In this document: in pieces, positions 1 through 6,216 of the stretch | Layout of the letters: every line of letters begins with the position of its first letter | How positions within the stretch are numbered: the stretch's first letter is position 1 | NCBI GenBank assembly: GCA_947630355.1 | Contig: CANRHJ010000096.1 | Span: forward strand, 1-7,530 | DNA from: Candidatus Gastranaerophilales bacterium | GTDB lineage: Bacteria; Cyanobacteriota; Vampirovibrionia; Gastranaerophilales; Gastranaerophilaceae | Length of the DNA stretch: 7,530 nt | Direction of reading: 5' to 3' | The notes under the pieces: generated by a model | The model's database searches: none | The model's input: only the letters and a program-made list of their open reading frames with translations | What the model was told of the DNA's origin: nothing | Position numbers and translations under genes: made by a program

Positions 1-80
1 TTTCCGCTTTATCCATAACAAAGGGTTCGGAATTTATTTACTTTAATTTTTAATATACATATTATTCATTTATAAATCGG

Positions 81-671
81 TTACAGTTTATAATTTAATT
101 CAGGGACAACCAAAGTCGGTCTTGGACCTTTTGTTTGAAATACTTTGTTTTCTTGTATATATTTATCTATAATTTCTTCTATTATTTTTCTGGGATATTG
201 TTTTAAACATCCAAAATATTTTGATGATATGGCTTTAGAATAAAATTTTTCTTTGTATTCTCCGTTCGTTATAGTATTTGAGCTCTTTAATATTTTTATT
301 ATGCCTGTTTTCCCGTATATTCCGTTGAATTCTTTAATGCAGTCGAAAATAATTTTTTCTTCTTCTTTTGATAATTTGGCTTTTATGTCGATTTTGTTCA
401 GAAATTGATTATTTATTTCAAATAATATTTCATCTCTGTTTTTTTCGGAATTTTTCAGAAAATCTGAAATGGTATCAATTATATATTCCCCGCACTTTTT
501 TATTTTATTTTCTTTAAAACCTTTAATTTTTGACAATTCGTTTAAGTTTAAAGGCAAAACTTTTATAAGTTCTAAAATGTCTTTGTCTTGGAATACGCAG
601 TATGGCGGGATATTATTATCATTAGCTATATTTATTCTTAATTCTTTGAGTTTGTTTATTAAGTCCTGCAT
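81..671 (-). CDS. Stand-alone HRDC domain protein with RQC-like winged-helix C-terminus
   Basis: This 196-residue protein has no helicase ATPase motifs. Residues about 10-73 look like an HRDC domain, the helical nucleic-acid-binding module of RecQ helicases and RNase D: an N-terminal 'LRINIANDNNIPPYCVF' helix-turn, then 'LSKIKGFKENKIKKCGEYII', the usual 'L..I.G....K...YG..ii' pattern. Residues about 105-190 resemble the RecQ RQC winged helix: 'YGKTGIIKILKSS', then 'SKYFGCLKQYPRKIIEEIID', ending in 'RPTLVVPE', which matches the position of RecQ's 'YPVLKLTE' strand. The order (HRDC, then RQC-like) is the reverse of RecQ. No signal peptide or membrane segment is seen, so it is probably cytoplasmic and DNA- or RNA-binding. 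The start is ATG at 671. An AGGG lies just 1 nt before it, too close for a normal ribosome site, and a TATAAT sits immediately upstream. It is divergent from rnhA. HRDC assignment is good; RQC-like is an inference; the biological role is unknown. Confidence 0.75.
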   Translation of the reverse strand: MQDLINKLKELRINIANDNNIPPYCVFQDKDILELIKVLPLNLNELSKIKGFKENKIKKCGEYIIDTISDFLKNSEKNRDEILFEINNQFLNKIDIKAKLSKEEEKIIFDCIKEFNGIYGKTGIIKILKSSNTITNGEYKEKFYSKAISSKYFGCLKQYPRKIIEEIIDKYIQENKVFQTKGPRPTLVVPELNYKL

Positions 672-676
672 ACCCT

Positions 677-682
677 ATTATA
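677..682 (-). promoter_or_regulatory. Perfect -10 box (TATAAT) immediately upstream of the HRDC gene
   Basis: Read on the minus strand, TATAAT ends 5 nt before the ATG at 671, so transcription would be expected to begin at or about the start codon, giving a leaderless or nearly leaderless mRNA. No good -35 is seen at the usual spacing. In such AT-rich DNA a chance hexamer is possible. Confidence 0.4.
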
Positions 683-699
683 CCATGTTATAAGAAAAC

Positions 700-728
700 T
701 TGACAGTTTAATTGATTGGCTTTAGTAT
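700..728 (+). promoter_or_regulatory. Sigma70-type promoter of rnhA, placed for a leaderless transcript
   Basis: A perfect -35 TTGACA (700-705) is followed after 17 nt by TAGTAT (723-728; 4 of 6 match to TATAAT). The expected transcription start, about 7 nt downstream, is position 735, which is the A of the rnhA ATG. No Shine-Dalgarno sequence precedes that ATG, which fits leaderless translation. Confidence 0.6.
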
Positions 729-734
729 TTGACT

Positions 735-1226
735 ATGGCGGATGAAAAATTAACGGTACAAATGTATACAGACGGAGCTTGCAGCGGTAATCCGGGCGCA
801 GGCGGGTATGGGTGTATATTAAGATACAAAGATAAAAAATCAAATTGGCATGAAAAGGAACTTTCTGCCGGTTATAAACGTACTACTAATAACAGAATGG
901 AATTAATGGCTGTTATAGCAGGTCTTGAAGCATTGAAACAGCCTTGTAAAGTTATTATTACCTCTGACAGTAAATACTTTATTGATGCTTTTAATCAGAA
1001 ATGGATTGACAATTGGGTTAAAAATAATTGGAAAACTTCAGGAAAGAAAAAAGTTAAAAATGTTGATTTATGGATGAAAATAATTGATTTAGTTAAAGTG
1101 CACGATGTTGAATTATTTTGGATTAAGGGGCATAATGGTCATGAGTATAATGAGAGGTGTGATATGTTAGCCGTTAAATCATCCAAATCATCAGACTTAC
1201 TGGATGATAACTATACAGAGGAGTAA
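735..1226 (+). CDS. rnhA: Ribonuclease HI
   Basis: RNase HI cuts the RNA strand of RNA:DNA hybrids (R-loops, Okazaki primers) in the cytoplasm using two metal ions. The 163-residue protein has the full single-domain fold. Catalytic residues, numbered from the ATG at 735, are D13 (in 'YTDGACSGNPG'), E56 ('NNRMEL'), D78 ('TSDSKY') and D143 ('NERCD'), with the flexible-loop histidine H133 in 'KGHNGH'. The basic handle region with paired tryptophans ('WVKNNWKTSGKKKVKN', about 94-109) is present, as in the Escherichia coli enzyme. A TTG at 729 is in frame but would overlap the -10 box, so ATG 735 is preferred. The tail carries an extra acidic/serine stretch of about 16 residues. The last codons contain the ribosome binding site of the next gene, so the two are probably cotranscribed. 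Confidence 0.96.
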   Translation: MADEKLTVQMYTDGACSGNPGAGGYGCILRYKDKKSNWHEKELSAGYKRTTNNRMELMAVIAGLEALKQPCKVIITSDSKYFIDAFNQKWIDNWVKNNWKTSGKKKVKNVDLWMKIIDLVKVHDVELFWIKGHNGHEYNERCDMLAVKSSKSSDLLDDNYTEE

Positions 1227-1231
1227 ATATA

Positions 1232-2281
1232 ATGAACATAAAAAAAGCTTTATTAATAATATCCGTAATATTTTTTTCCTTATATTGCGTGAGTTTGTGC
1301 GGCTTCTTTAAAAAGTCTGCCGAATTAAACAGTCCCTCTAAAAGTGAGAAAATTTCTATATCAGGTAAAAATATACCGTCATCAGACATTTGGTGTATTA
1401 CATTTCAGCTTGTATGGAATGATTTTTCGGAAAAATTGTTAAACGGTAAAAAAATTGAATTTGAAGGTGCAAATCCGATTATTGCTGATGAATTGAATAA
1501 AAAAATATATACAAAAGATTTGTTGTCGGATAATTCTTACTATATTGCAAACGGAAAAATTAATTATTCTTTAAAACGTAAAATTGAACGAGATATAAAG
1601 AAAAAATTTCACGAAAAAAGTGATATTGTTGATAAGATAAATTGGGCTCAAAAAGATTCTTTGCTGTTTTATTCCATGTTAAAGAAAGATTTTACATTTA
1701 TTGATGCTTTTGAAAGATTGGACAAATCTTCTTTTAACAAATCCGGCGAACTTGTAAATTATTTCGGTATTGAAAAGAAAACTAAAAACGCTTTAAGGAA
1801 CAATGTAAGAGTTCTGTTTTACAATAATCCCGAAGAATATGCAGTATTGCTCAAAACGAAAGAAAAAGAAAATGTAATTTTATTCAGAACAGACAAGGAT
1901 AATTCATTTACAAATCATTATGATTATATTTTAAAAAATATGAAGATAGACGAGTTTGGTGAAAAAGATATATTAAAGGTTCCCGATATTAATGCCGATG
2001 AGTTTATAACATACGACGAATTATGCGGGAAAAAAATAATCGGGACGAATATGATTATAAGTCAGGCAATTCAAACAATAAAATTTAAAATGGATAATAA
2101 AGGCGGGAAATTAAAAAGCGAAGCGGCAATTGCAGTAATGCGCGCATCTTTGCCATCCTTTGAAGAAAAACCGAGAGCTTTTGTGTTTGATAAACCGTTT
2201 ATTTTATTCCTTATAGAAGAAGGTAAAGATAAACCCTACTTTGCCCTACATGTAAAAGATACAAAATACCTTGTAAAATAA
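1232..2281 (+). CDS. Secreted, divergent serpin-like protein
   Basis: This 349-residue protein has a lysine-containing N-terminus and a hydrophobic segment (about 6-26), so export is likely; 'VSLC' is not a canonical lipobox, so lipidation is doubtful. The C-terminal third reads like a serpin. Residues 317-327 'FVFDKPFILFL' fit the PROSITE serpin signature at every position, and 'YFALHVKD' (336-343) corresponds to the final strand. 'ISQAIQTIKFKMDNKG' (276-291) corresponds to strand 5A, and 'SEAAIAV' (296-302) to the small-residue hinge of the reactive loop. The middle is weaker but colinear: 'NSYYIANGKI' (101-110), 'KDSLLFYSMLKKDF' (141-154) and 'NVRVLFYNNPEEYAVLL' (191-207). Serpins trap proteases by loop insertion; whether this one inhibits is unknown. 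The hinge has extra residues ('GKLK') and lacks the usual glycine at P15. A strong AGAGGAG (1217-1223) lies 8 nt before the ATG, inside the end of rnhA. Fold assignment is by eye. Confidence 0.62.
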   Translation: MNIKKALLIISVIFFSLYCVSLCGFFKKSAELNSPSKSEKISISGKNIPSSDIWCITFQLVWNDFSEKLLNGKKIEFEGANPIIADELNKKIYTKDLLSDNSYYIANGKINYSLKRKIERDIKKKFHEKSDIVDKINWAQKDSLLFYSMLKKDFTFIDAFERLDKSSFNKSGELVNYFGIEKKTKNALRNNVRVLFYNNPEEYAVLLKTKEKENVILFRTDKDNSFTNHYDYILKNMKIDEFGEKDILKVPDINADEFITYDELCGKKIIGTNMIISQAIQTIKFKMDNKGGKLKSEAAIAVMRASLPSFEEKPRAFVFDKPFILFLIEEGKDKPYFALHVKDTKYLVK

Positions 2282-2294
2282 AAGGATTTGAACT

Positions 2295-2660
2295 GTGAAC
2301 GGAAAAATATTAATTATTTTATTTGTTATGTTATGTTTTTGCAGCTTCGCGGATGCAAAGGGATTTGATATGAATTTGCCTTTGCCCGGTAAATCCATAG
2401 CTAACGATACCCTTCAATTAAACGTTATAAACAAAATTTATAAAGATGCATTAAAGGATTTTTCCTCGTGTTCAGATTTCAGCATTATTGATACTCAAAT
2501 TGTTCACTATCCTTATGATGTTGTAAAAAAGAATAATAAATACAAAAAAGGATACTGGAAAGAAATATGGATACTAAATGCTTGCGGAGTTAAGAAACAA
2601 ATTCCTTTAACGTTTTATATTAATAATTACAAAACAACATTTTCCCTAGATATGAATTAA
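2295..2660 (+). CDS. Small secreted two-cysteine protein of unknown function
   Basis: A 121-residue protein begins with a clear Sec signal peptide: a lysine at position 4, a hydrophobic core 'ILIILFVMLCFCSF' and a likely signal peptidase I site after 'ADA' (residue 21). The mature domain of about 100 residues has just two cysteines, C59 ('SSCSDF') and C97 ('NACGV'), well placed for one disulfide outside the cytoplasm. The segment 'YWKEIWILNACG' (87-98) followed by a strand-rich tail resembles small exported proteins with a 'W.E.W.v.aCG' pattern that I have seen annotated only as hypothetical. The start codon is GTG at 2295, supported by AAAGGA (2281-2286) with 8 nt spacing. It lies 13 nt after the serpin-like gene and is probably in the same operon, so a related envelope role is possible but unproven. 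Confidence 0.8.
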   Translation: MNGKILIILFVMLCFCSFADAKGFDMNLPLPGKSIANDTLQLNVINKIYKDALKDFSSCSDFSIIDTQIVHYPYDVVKKNNKYKKGYWKEIWILNACGVKKQIPLTFYINNYKTTFSLDMN

Positions 2661-2733
2661 ACCTTCAGATAGCCTCCCGATTAATTTAACTCTTTTTTAT
2701 CCGTGTAAAAATCTGTAAAAAGGAGGAAAGATT

Positions 2734-3039
2734 ATGCCTGAATTTTCACAGCCGTTCAGCGGGAATAAATTTGAAAGAAAATTGGATAAAAATGAATTAA
2801 TACGTGCAATAAGGTTTAGTATTGCATCGGAGTTTGAAGCCATTCAGTTATATGAGCAATTAAGAGATTCAATTGAAGATGAGCAGTCGAAAAAGTTATT
2901 GACGGAAATTTCCGGTGACGAAAAAGAACACGTGGGGAATTTTCTGCATCTTTTAAAGATTTTAGCGCCCGATGAAGAAACTTTTTACAAAGACGGTTGG
3001 GACGAAGCCGTCGATATTATGCAAATAAAAGAAAAATAA
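2734..3039 (+). CDS. Ferritin-like protein of the encapsulated-ferritin (EncFtn) type
   Basis: At 101 residues this is a two-helix half ferritin, not a full four-helix rubrerythrin. Helix 1 holds 'SEFEAIQLYEQL' (32-43) and helix 2 'DEKEHVGNFLHLL' (62-74). The candidate iron ligands E33, E63 and H66 have the same spacing (30 and 3) as E32/E62/H65 of the Rhodospirillum rubrum EncFtn, which forms its ferroxidase centre between two subunits. It also reads closely like the ferritin-like domain fused to the Pyrococcus furiosus encapsulin, including the 'LYEQ', 'EKxHVGxF' and 'GW/GF(D/E)E' positions. Probable role: ferrous iron oxidation and iron detoxification or storage. The short charged C-terminus 'MQIKEK' shows no recognisable encapsulin-loading peptide, and no encapsulin gene is in the window. 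An AGGAGG (2721-2726) 7 nt before the ATG suggests strong translation. A hairpin terminator follows. Confidence 0.82.
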   Translation: MPEFSQPFSGNKFERKLDKNELIRAIRFSIASEFEAIQLYEQLRDSIEDEQSKKLLTEISGDEKEHVGNFLHLLKILAPDEETFYKDGWDEAVDIMQIKEK

Positions 3040-3065
3040 AAAATAAATTTTTAATTAAGTATTGT

Positions 3066-3099
3066 AAAAAAATATTTGTTTTTGAGCAAATATTTTTTT
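3066..3099 (+). terminator. Intrinsic terminator after the ferritin-like gene
   Basis: A perfect 13-bp stem (3066-3078 with 3087-3099) encloses an 8-nt loop, 27 nt after the stop at 3039. The stem starts with seven A and ends with seven T, so the T-run is on the 3' side in either orientation. It is weak in GC but well placed, and separates this gene from the one at 3131. Confidence 0.75.
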
Positions 3100-3108
3100 A
3101 TGTAATTT

Positions 3109-3114
3109 TATAAT
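3109..3114 (+). promoter_or_regulatory. Perfect -10 box for the 3131 gene
   Basis: TATAAT lies just after the terminator hairpin. The predicted start near 3121 would give a leader of about 10 nt that carries only the AGAGG ribosome site (3121-3125). The -35 region would fall inside the terminator stem and matches poorly; TTGAGC at 3082-3087 is too far (21 nt). Confidence 0.45.
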
Positions 3115-3130
3115 TCAAAGAGAGGTGTTT

Positions 3131-3724
3131 ATGAGAATAACAAATTCTAATTTAACATCATTTAAATCGTATGTTCCCGTAAAGTTCTATGCATATTATG
3201 ATAAAAAGCAATCATATGTACCGATATTAAAGAATGCGAATTTGAAAAAATGTCAGGGATATTTAGTTAGAAACTTAAATCATTCTTTTAATAAAAATTT
3301 AGATGAAAATTTTATAGAATTGTATAAACGATATGATGCAGATTACAGATATTCACCTAAAGTCAGATCGTTATATGAATATGATGACAGCAGCGCTGTA
3401 AACAGGGATAAATCGATTAAACAAATTTATTTGGTCAGTGGTAATGACGTTGAAGAAATAAATAAAATGGCAAAAGATATAGGGAAAGAGAAAGCTGATG
3501 CTATTGCTGCATACGGCAAAGCCAATTCTTTTGAAGCAAATGAGGCTGTTCGTATTTTCAGATTAAAAACTAATAAATTTATAAAAGAAAATTGCAGACG
3601 TTTGAAATCGGAGAATAATATTCCTTATGTCTTAAATGCTTATTTTATGCCTGAATATAATCGTAAAAAGGAACTTAAAGGCTTTAAACTTGTAAATGCC
3701 GAATTTGCTGTTGATAAGAAATAA
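3131..3724 (+). CDS. Uncharacterised protein, Gastranaerophilales-type 'FKSYVPV' family
   Basis: I cannot assign a function. The 197-residue, lysine- and tyrosine-rich protein has no signal peptide or membrane segment. It opens with 'MRITNSNLTSFKSYVPVKFYAYY', followed by 'YVPILKNANLKKCQGYLVRNLN', a central 'FIELYKRYDADYRYSPKVRSLY', a strand 'IYLVSGNDVEEINKMAKDIG' (about 99-118) and a C-terminal 'LKGFKLVNAEF'. This architecture matches, from memory, a family that recurs in gut Gastranaerophilales genomes and is annotated as hypothetical. The ATG at 3131 is preferred over the in-frame GTG at 3125, because that GTG is part of the AGAGG ribosome site (3121-3125), which is correctly spaced only for 3131. 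Its TAA directly touches the TGA of the convergent GH13 gene, with no intergenic base. Confidence 0.85.
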   Translation: MRITNSNLTSFKSYVPVKFYAYYDKKQSYVPILKNANLKKCQGYLVRNLNHSFNKNLDENFIELYKRYDADYRYSPKVRSLYEYDDSSAVNRDKSIKQIYLVSGNDVEEINKMAKDIGKEKADAIAAYGKANSFEANEAVRIFRLKTNKFIKENCRRLKSENNIPYVLNAYFMPEYNRKKELKGFKLVNAEFAVDKK

Positions 3725-6130
3725 TCAGCCTACTCTTTTAAACAACAAAGTAGAATAAGAAGCCATTTTTATGGGAACATTATCAAAACCGTTGCTGTTA
3801 ATAACATGTTTGTTTATAAAATTTCCCGAACCGCCGTATTTTGTATTATCAGTGTTCAATATTTCAACCCATTGTCCTTTGGGGAATTTTATAAAATAAT
3901 TGGTTGAATCACATCTGGGATATTCTTCATCAACAAAGTTTGTAACGGTATAAATTTCATTGGCCGTATAATCATCCACCGAATGAGTTGCGATAACTTT
4001 TGAGGGATAATGTTTTACGGTATCTTCCGTCAATAATATACCTGATGTTAACGCGGGATTTTCTTCATTTAGTTTATTTAAATCTTTAACAAGTGCTTGA
4101 AATTTATTCATAAGTGCTTGACCTTTGGATGAATATTTTATCGAACCCTGTTTTGATTCATCTAAAGCCGATTTTCCGGGCTCATAACCTTTTTCCGTAT
4201 ATAAATAATCTTCATAAGGCACCGAATCAAACTGCCTGAAAAATCTAAAAGGTGTTAAATCAGCCGATTCATCGCCCTGAAATATCATTTTTTCTCCCGG
4301 CAGTGAATATGTTCTGGCTATTGCCATTTTATACTTATTAAAACATCTGTTATAAACAGAGTTAAGTATATCATAAGTGATACCGGAATTTTCTTTGATA
4401 TCCAGAGGTCTTAAGACTTCATTATCAAATGCTTTTGTCAGTGAATACTTCTTTTGTCGGGATAATCCTTCTTTGTTGGTATTATATTCATCTAATTTCC
4501 CCGTTTGAAGCATCAGTGCTAATTTTTCTGATGTCAACTGAGCTTTTTGTGCTCTAACCGTATTTAATGCATCGTTATATGAACAATTCTTTAATTCCGA
4601 GTATTTTTTTGCACGTTCAATATCAGTATCATTCAGTGTGATTGTATAATTCAAATTAAGTATGGGTACCATTAATTTGGGAATAAGTCTGGTTCCTTCA
4701 AAATTGCCTATTTCATCATGGCTCATAACATATTTAACTCTGTCTTGAGAGCAGTAAAATGCGTGTTCAAGTTTGTCTAAGTCAACATAACCGTATAGTG
4801 CCTCATTTAAAGTGTGAAAATAATTAAAATCCCATTCACTGTTACATCCCAGTCTTCCGAGCGAAGTTCGTTTTTGAGAAATTTCACTTATGGCATAATC
4901 ATGCACATCTTCATTTTTGCCTTCACCTGTTTCTTCAGGTGTAAGCGGATTTATAACACGTTTATCATGCACTTCATTATTATCCTGCCAATAATTACCG
5001 TTATTATCAGCATTTACTTTATCCCTGCCGTCCTCCGCTATTATAAAAGCATCAGGTCTGTGATAATTTATTTCTGCAATCATTTGTTTTAATGTGTAGT
5101 CGGATTCCATGTATTTTGTCATATCAAGCCTTAAACCGTCACAATGATAATTGTCCAGCCAATTTAATGCGGCATTAACAATAAAATCACGAACGTATCT
5201 GGAATAGCTGCCTTCAAAGTTAAAAGCTTCACCAAATGCATTATTACCCTTAATATATGGACCTGTCTTTCTTAATGATGCTCCGTCAGGTCCGAGATGA
5301 TTTGGCACCATATCCATAATTACATTTAATCCGGCTTCATGTGCGGCATCAATGAGCGATTTTAACCCGTCAGGCCCGCCTAAATGCTCCGATGGCGCCA
5401 GCTTGTCTACTCCGTCATACCCCCAATTAAATGAATATGTGTTTTCGGCGGGCATGAGCTCGATTGCATTAAATCCTAATGCTTTCAGCCGTGCCAAATG
5501 GGGCTTTATACTTTTGAAGGTTCCGTATTTTGTATAAGATACCGTATTTAATTTGTATATTCTTGCTTTGTTAACAGGGGTTAATCCGTTGTATCTGTCG
5601 GCTTTTCTGGAAATTCTGCCTTTATCATTTGAAAACCAATTGTTATCGTGCCATTTATATAATGAATGATCATATATGGTCGATTCCCCCAGTAATTTTT
5701 CCTGCCTGAATGAGTAGGGGTCTTTTACCGTATCTGTATCTTCATTTGCCTGATAAATAGTATAGCTGTATTTGTCCCCGTGCGAGACTTCACCTGCGGG
5801 AATTTTCGCAGGTGTTTCAAAAATTCCGCCGCCCTTATTTTCTAATTCGTATTTGTGTCCTTGTTTTGTGTTGCGTTTTTGTACTGTTACCGTTACTCGC
5901 CTTACATCCGGATATGTGAATATTTTAAATGTACATTCTTTTGTATCGGGATCAATAACGGCTCCCCAGCTTTTATGCTCTGCCCATTTCCTCGTGAATG
6001 CGGGTTGATAGCGGAATGACTTTATAGGCTCTGTCTGCGGAACATTCGTTAATACATCATTTTTTTTATTTGTTTTTAATGATGTGCCGTATTCTTTTAT
6101 TGGTAAAACATTTATTTTCTTTATTTGCAC
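3725..6130 (-). CDS. GH13 alpha-glucan enzyme (branching-enzyme / trehalohydrolase-like)
   Basis: An 801-residue cytoplasmic (no signal peptide) alpha-amylase superfamily protein. After a 48-residue leader comes a CBM48-like beta domain (about 52-145, starting 'SWGAVIDPDTKECTFKIF'), then the TIM barrel. Motifs are region I 'DMVPNH' (273-278), region II 'GLRLD' with nucleophile D336, region III 'IAEDG' with acid/base E366, and region IV 'SHDEIGN' with H471 and D472. 'SLGRLGCNSEWDFNYFH' (423-439) resembles the branching-enzyme 'GGLGF..KW.MGW.HD' stretch, while 'FQGDESADLTPFRFF' (617-631) resembles trehalohydrolases and branching enzymes. The C-terminal beta domain runs about 700-801. A helical insert of about 115 residues (485-600) separates region IV from the end of the barrel; in typical GlgB this stretch is much shorter. 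So it acts on alpha-1,4-glucan (glycogen branching, or hydrolysis/transfer), but the exact reaction is unresolved. The start is GTG at 6130; GGGG is 13 nt upstream, longer than usual. Confidence 0.9.
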   Translation of the reverse strand: MQIKKINVLPIKEYGTSLKTNKKNDVLTNVPQTEPIKSFRYQPAFTRKWAEHKSWGAVIDPDTKECTFKIFTYPDVRRVTVTVQKRNTKQGHKYELENKGGGIFETPAKIPAGEVSHGDKYSYTIYQANEDTDTVKDPYSFRQEKLLGESTIYDHSLYKWHDNNWFSNDKGRISRKADRYNGLTPVNKARIYKLNTVSYTKYGTFKSIKPHLARLKALGFNAIELMPAENTYSFNWGYDGVDKLAPSEHLGGPDGLKSLIDAAHEAGLNVIMDMVPNHLGPDGASLRKTGPYIKGNNAFGEAFNFEGSYSRYVRDFIVNAALNWLDNYHCDGLRLDMTKYMESDYTLKQMIAEINYHRPDAFIIAEDGRDKVNADNNGNYWQDNNEVHDKRVINPLTPEETGEGKNEDVHDYAISEISQKRTSLGRLGCNSEWDFNYFHTLNEALYGYVDLDKLEHAFYCSQDRVKYVMSHDEIGNFEGTRLIPKLMVPILNLNYTITLNDTDIERAKKYSELKNCSYNDALNTVRAQKAQLTSEKLALMLQTGKLDEYNTNKEGLSRQKKYSLTKAFDNEVLRPLDIKENSGITYDILNSVYNRCFNKYKMAIARTYSLPGEKMIFQGDESADLTPFRFFRQFDSVPYEDYLYTEKGYEPGKSALDESKQGSIKYSSKGQALMNKFQALVKDLNKLNEENPALTSGILLTEDTVKHYPSKVIATHSVDDYTANEIYTVTNFVDEEYPRCDSTNYFIKFPKGQWVEILNTDNTKYGGSGNFINKHVINSNGFDNVPIKMASYSTLLFKRVG

Positions 6131-6159
6131 TGTTTTTACACAACCCCTTTTTTAATTCT

Positions 6160-6165
6160 AATATA
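6160..6165 (-). promoter_or_regulatory. Possible -10 box of the GH13 gene
   Basis: TATATT on the minus strand lies about 30 nt before the GTG start, leaving room for a short leader containing AGGGG. No convincing -35 is found at 16-18 nt, so this is a weak call. Confidence 0.3.
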
Positions 6166-6216
6166 AAAGATTTTTTCCGCAAATATTATAAGTATGTTGA
6201 TACCTCATTATTGCAT

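Noticed and set aside
1..80. Possible start of a minus-strand gene (ATG at 16) or the tail of a plus-strand gene at the left edge
   Set aside because: Only five codons of the former are visible and no ribosome site precedes it; the plus frames close within 17 codons. Nothing can be supported.
469..693. Plus-strand 74-residue open frame opposite the HRDC gene
   Set aside because: It is antisense to an HRDC domain with good family fit and has no ribosome site.
1289..1303. Lipobox in the serpin-like protein around cysteines 19 and 23
   Set aside because: Neither 'SLYC' nor 'VSLC' fits the L-[AS]-[GA]-C consensus, so lipoprotein status is not claimed.
1174..1389. 71-residue minus-strand open frame across the rnhA/serpin-like junction
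   Set aside because: It is antisense to two well-supported genes, has no ribosome site and no recognisable domain.
2704..2721. Direct repeat TGTAAAAA x2 with a 10-nt period before the ferritin-like gene
   Set aside because: The repeat is too short and A-rich to call a regulator site; it does not resemble a Fur or PerR box.
3728..3752. CTACT/AGTAG hairpin just after the 3131 gene as a terminator
   Set aside because: Only a 5-bp stem with a 14-nt loop, and no T-run follows directly.
4814..5092. Plus-strand open frames inside the GH13 gene (also 5352-5537 and 5772-6008)
   Set aside because: All are antisense shadows of the GH13 coding region, which carries all four catalytic motifs on the other strand.
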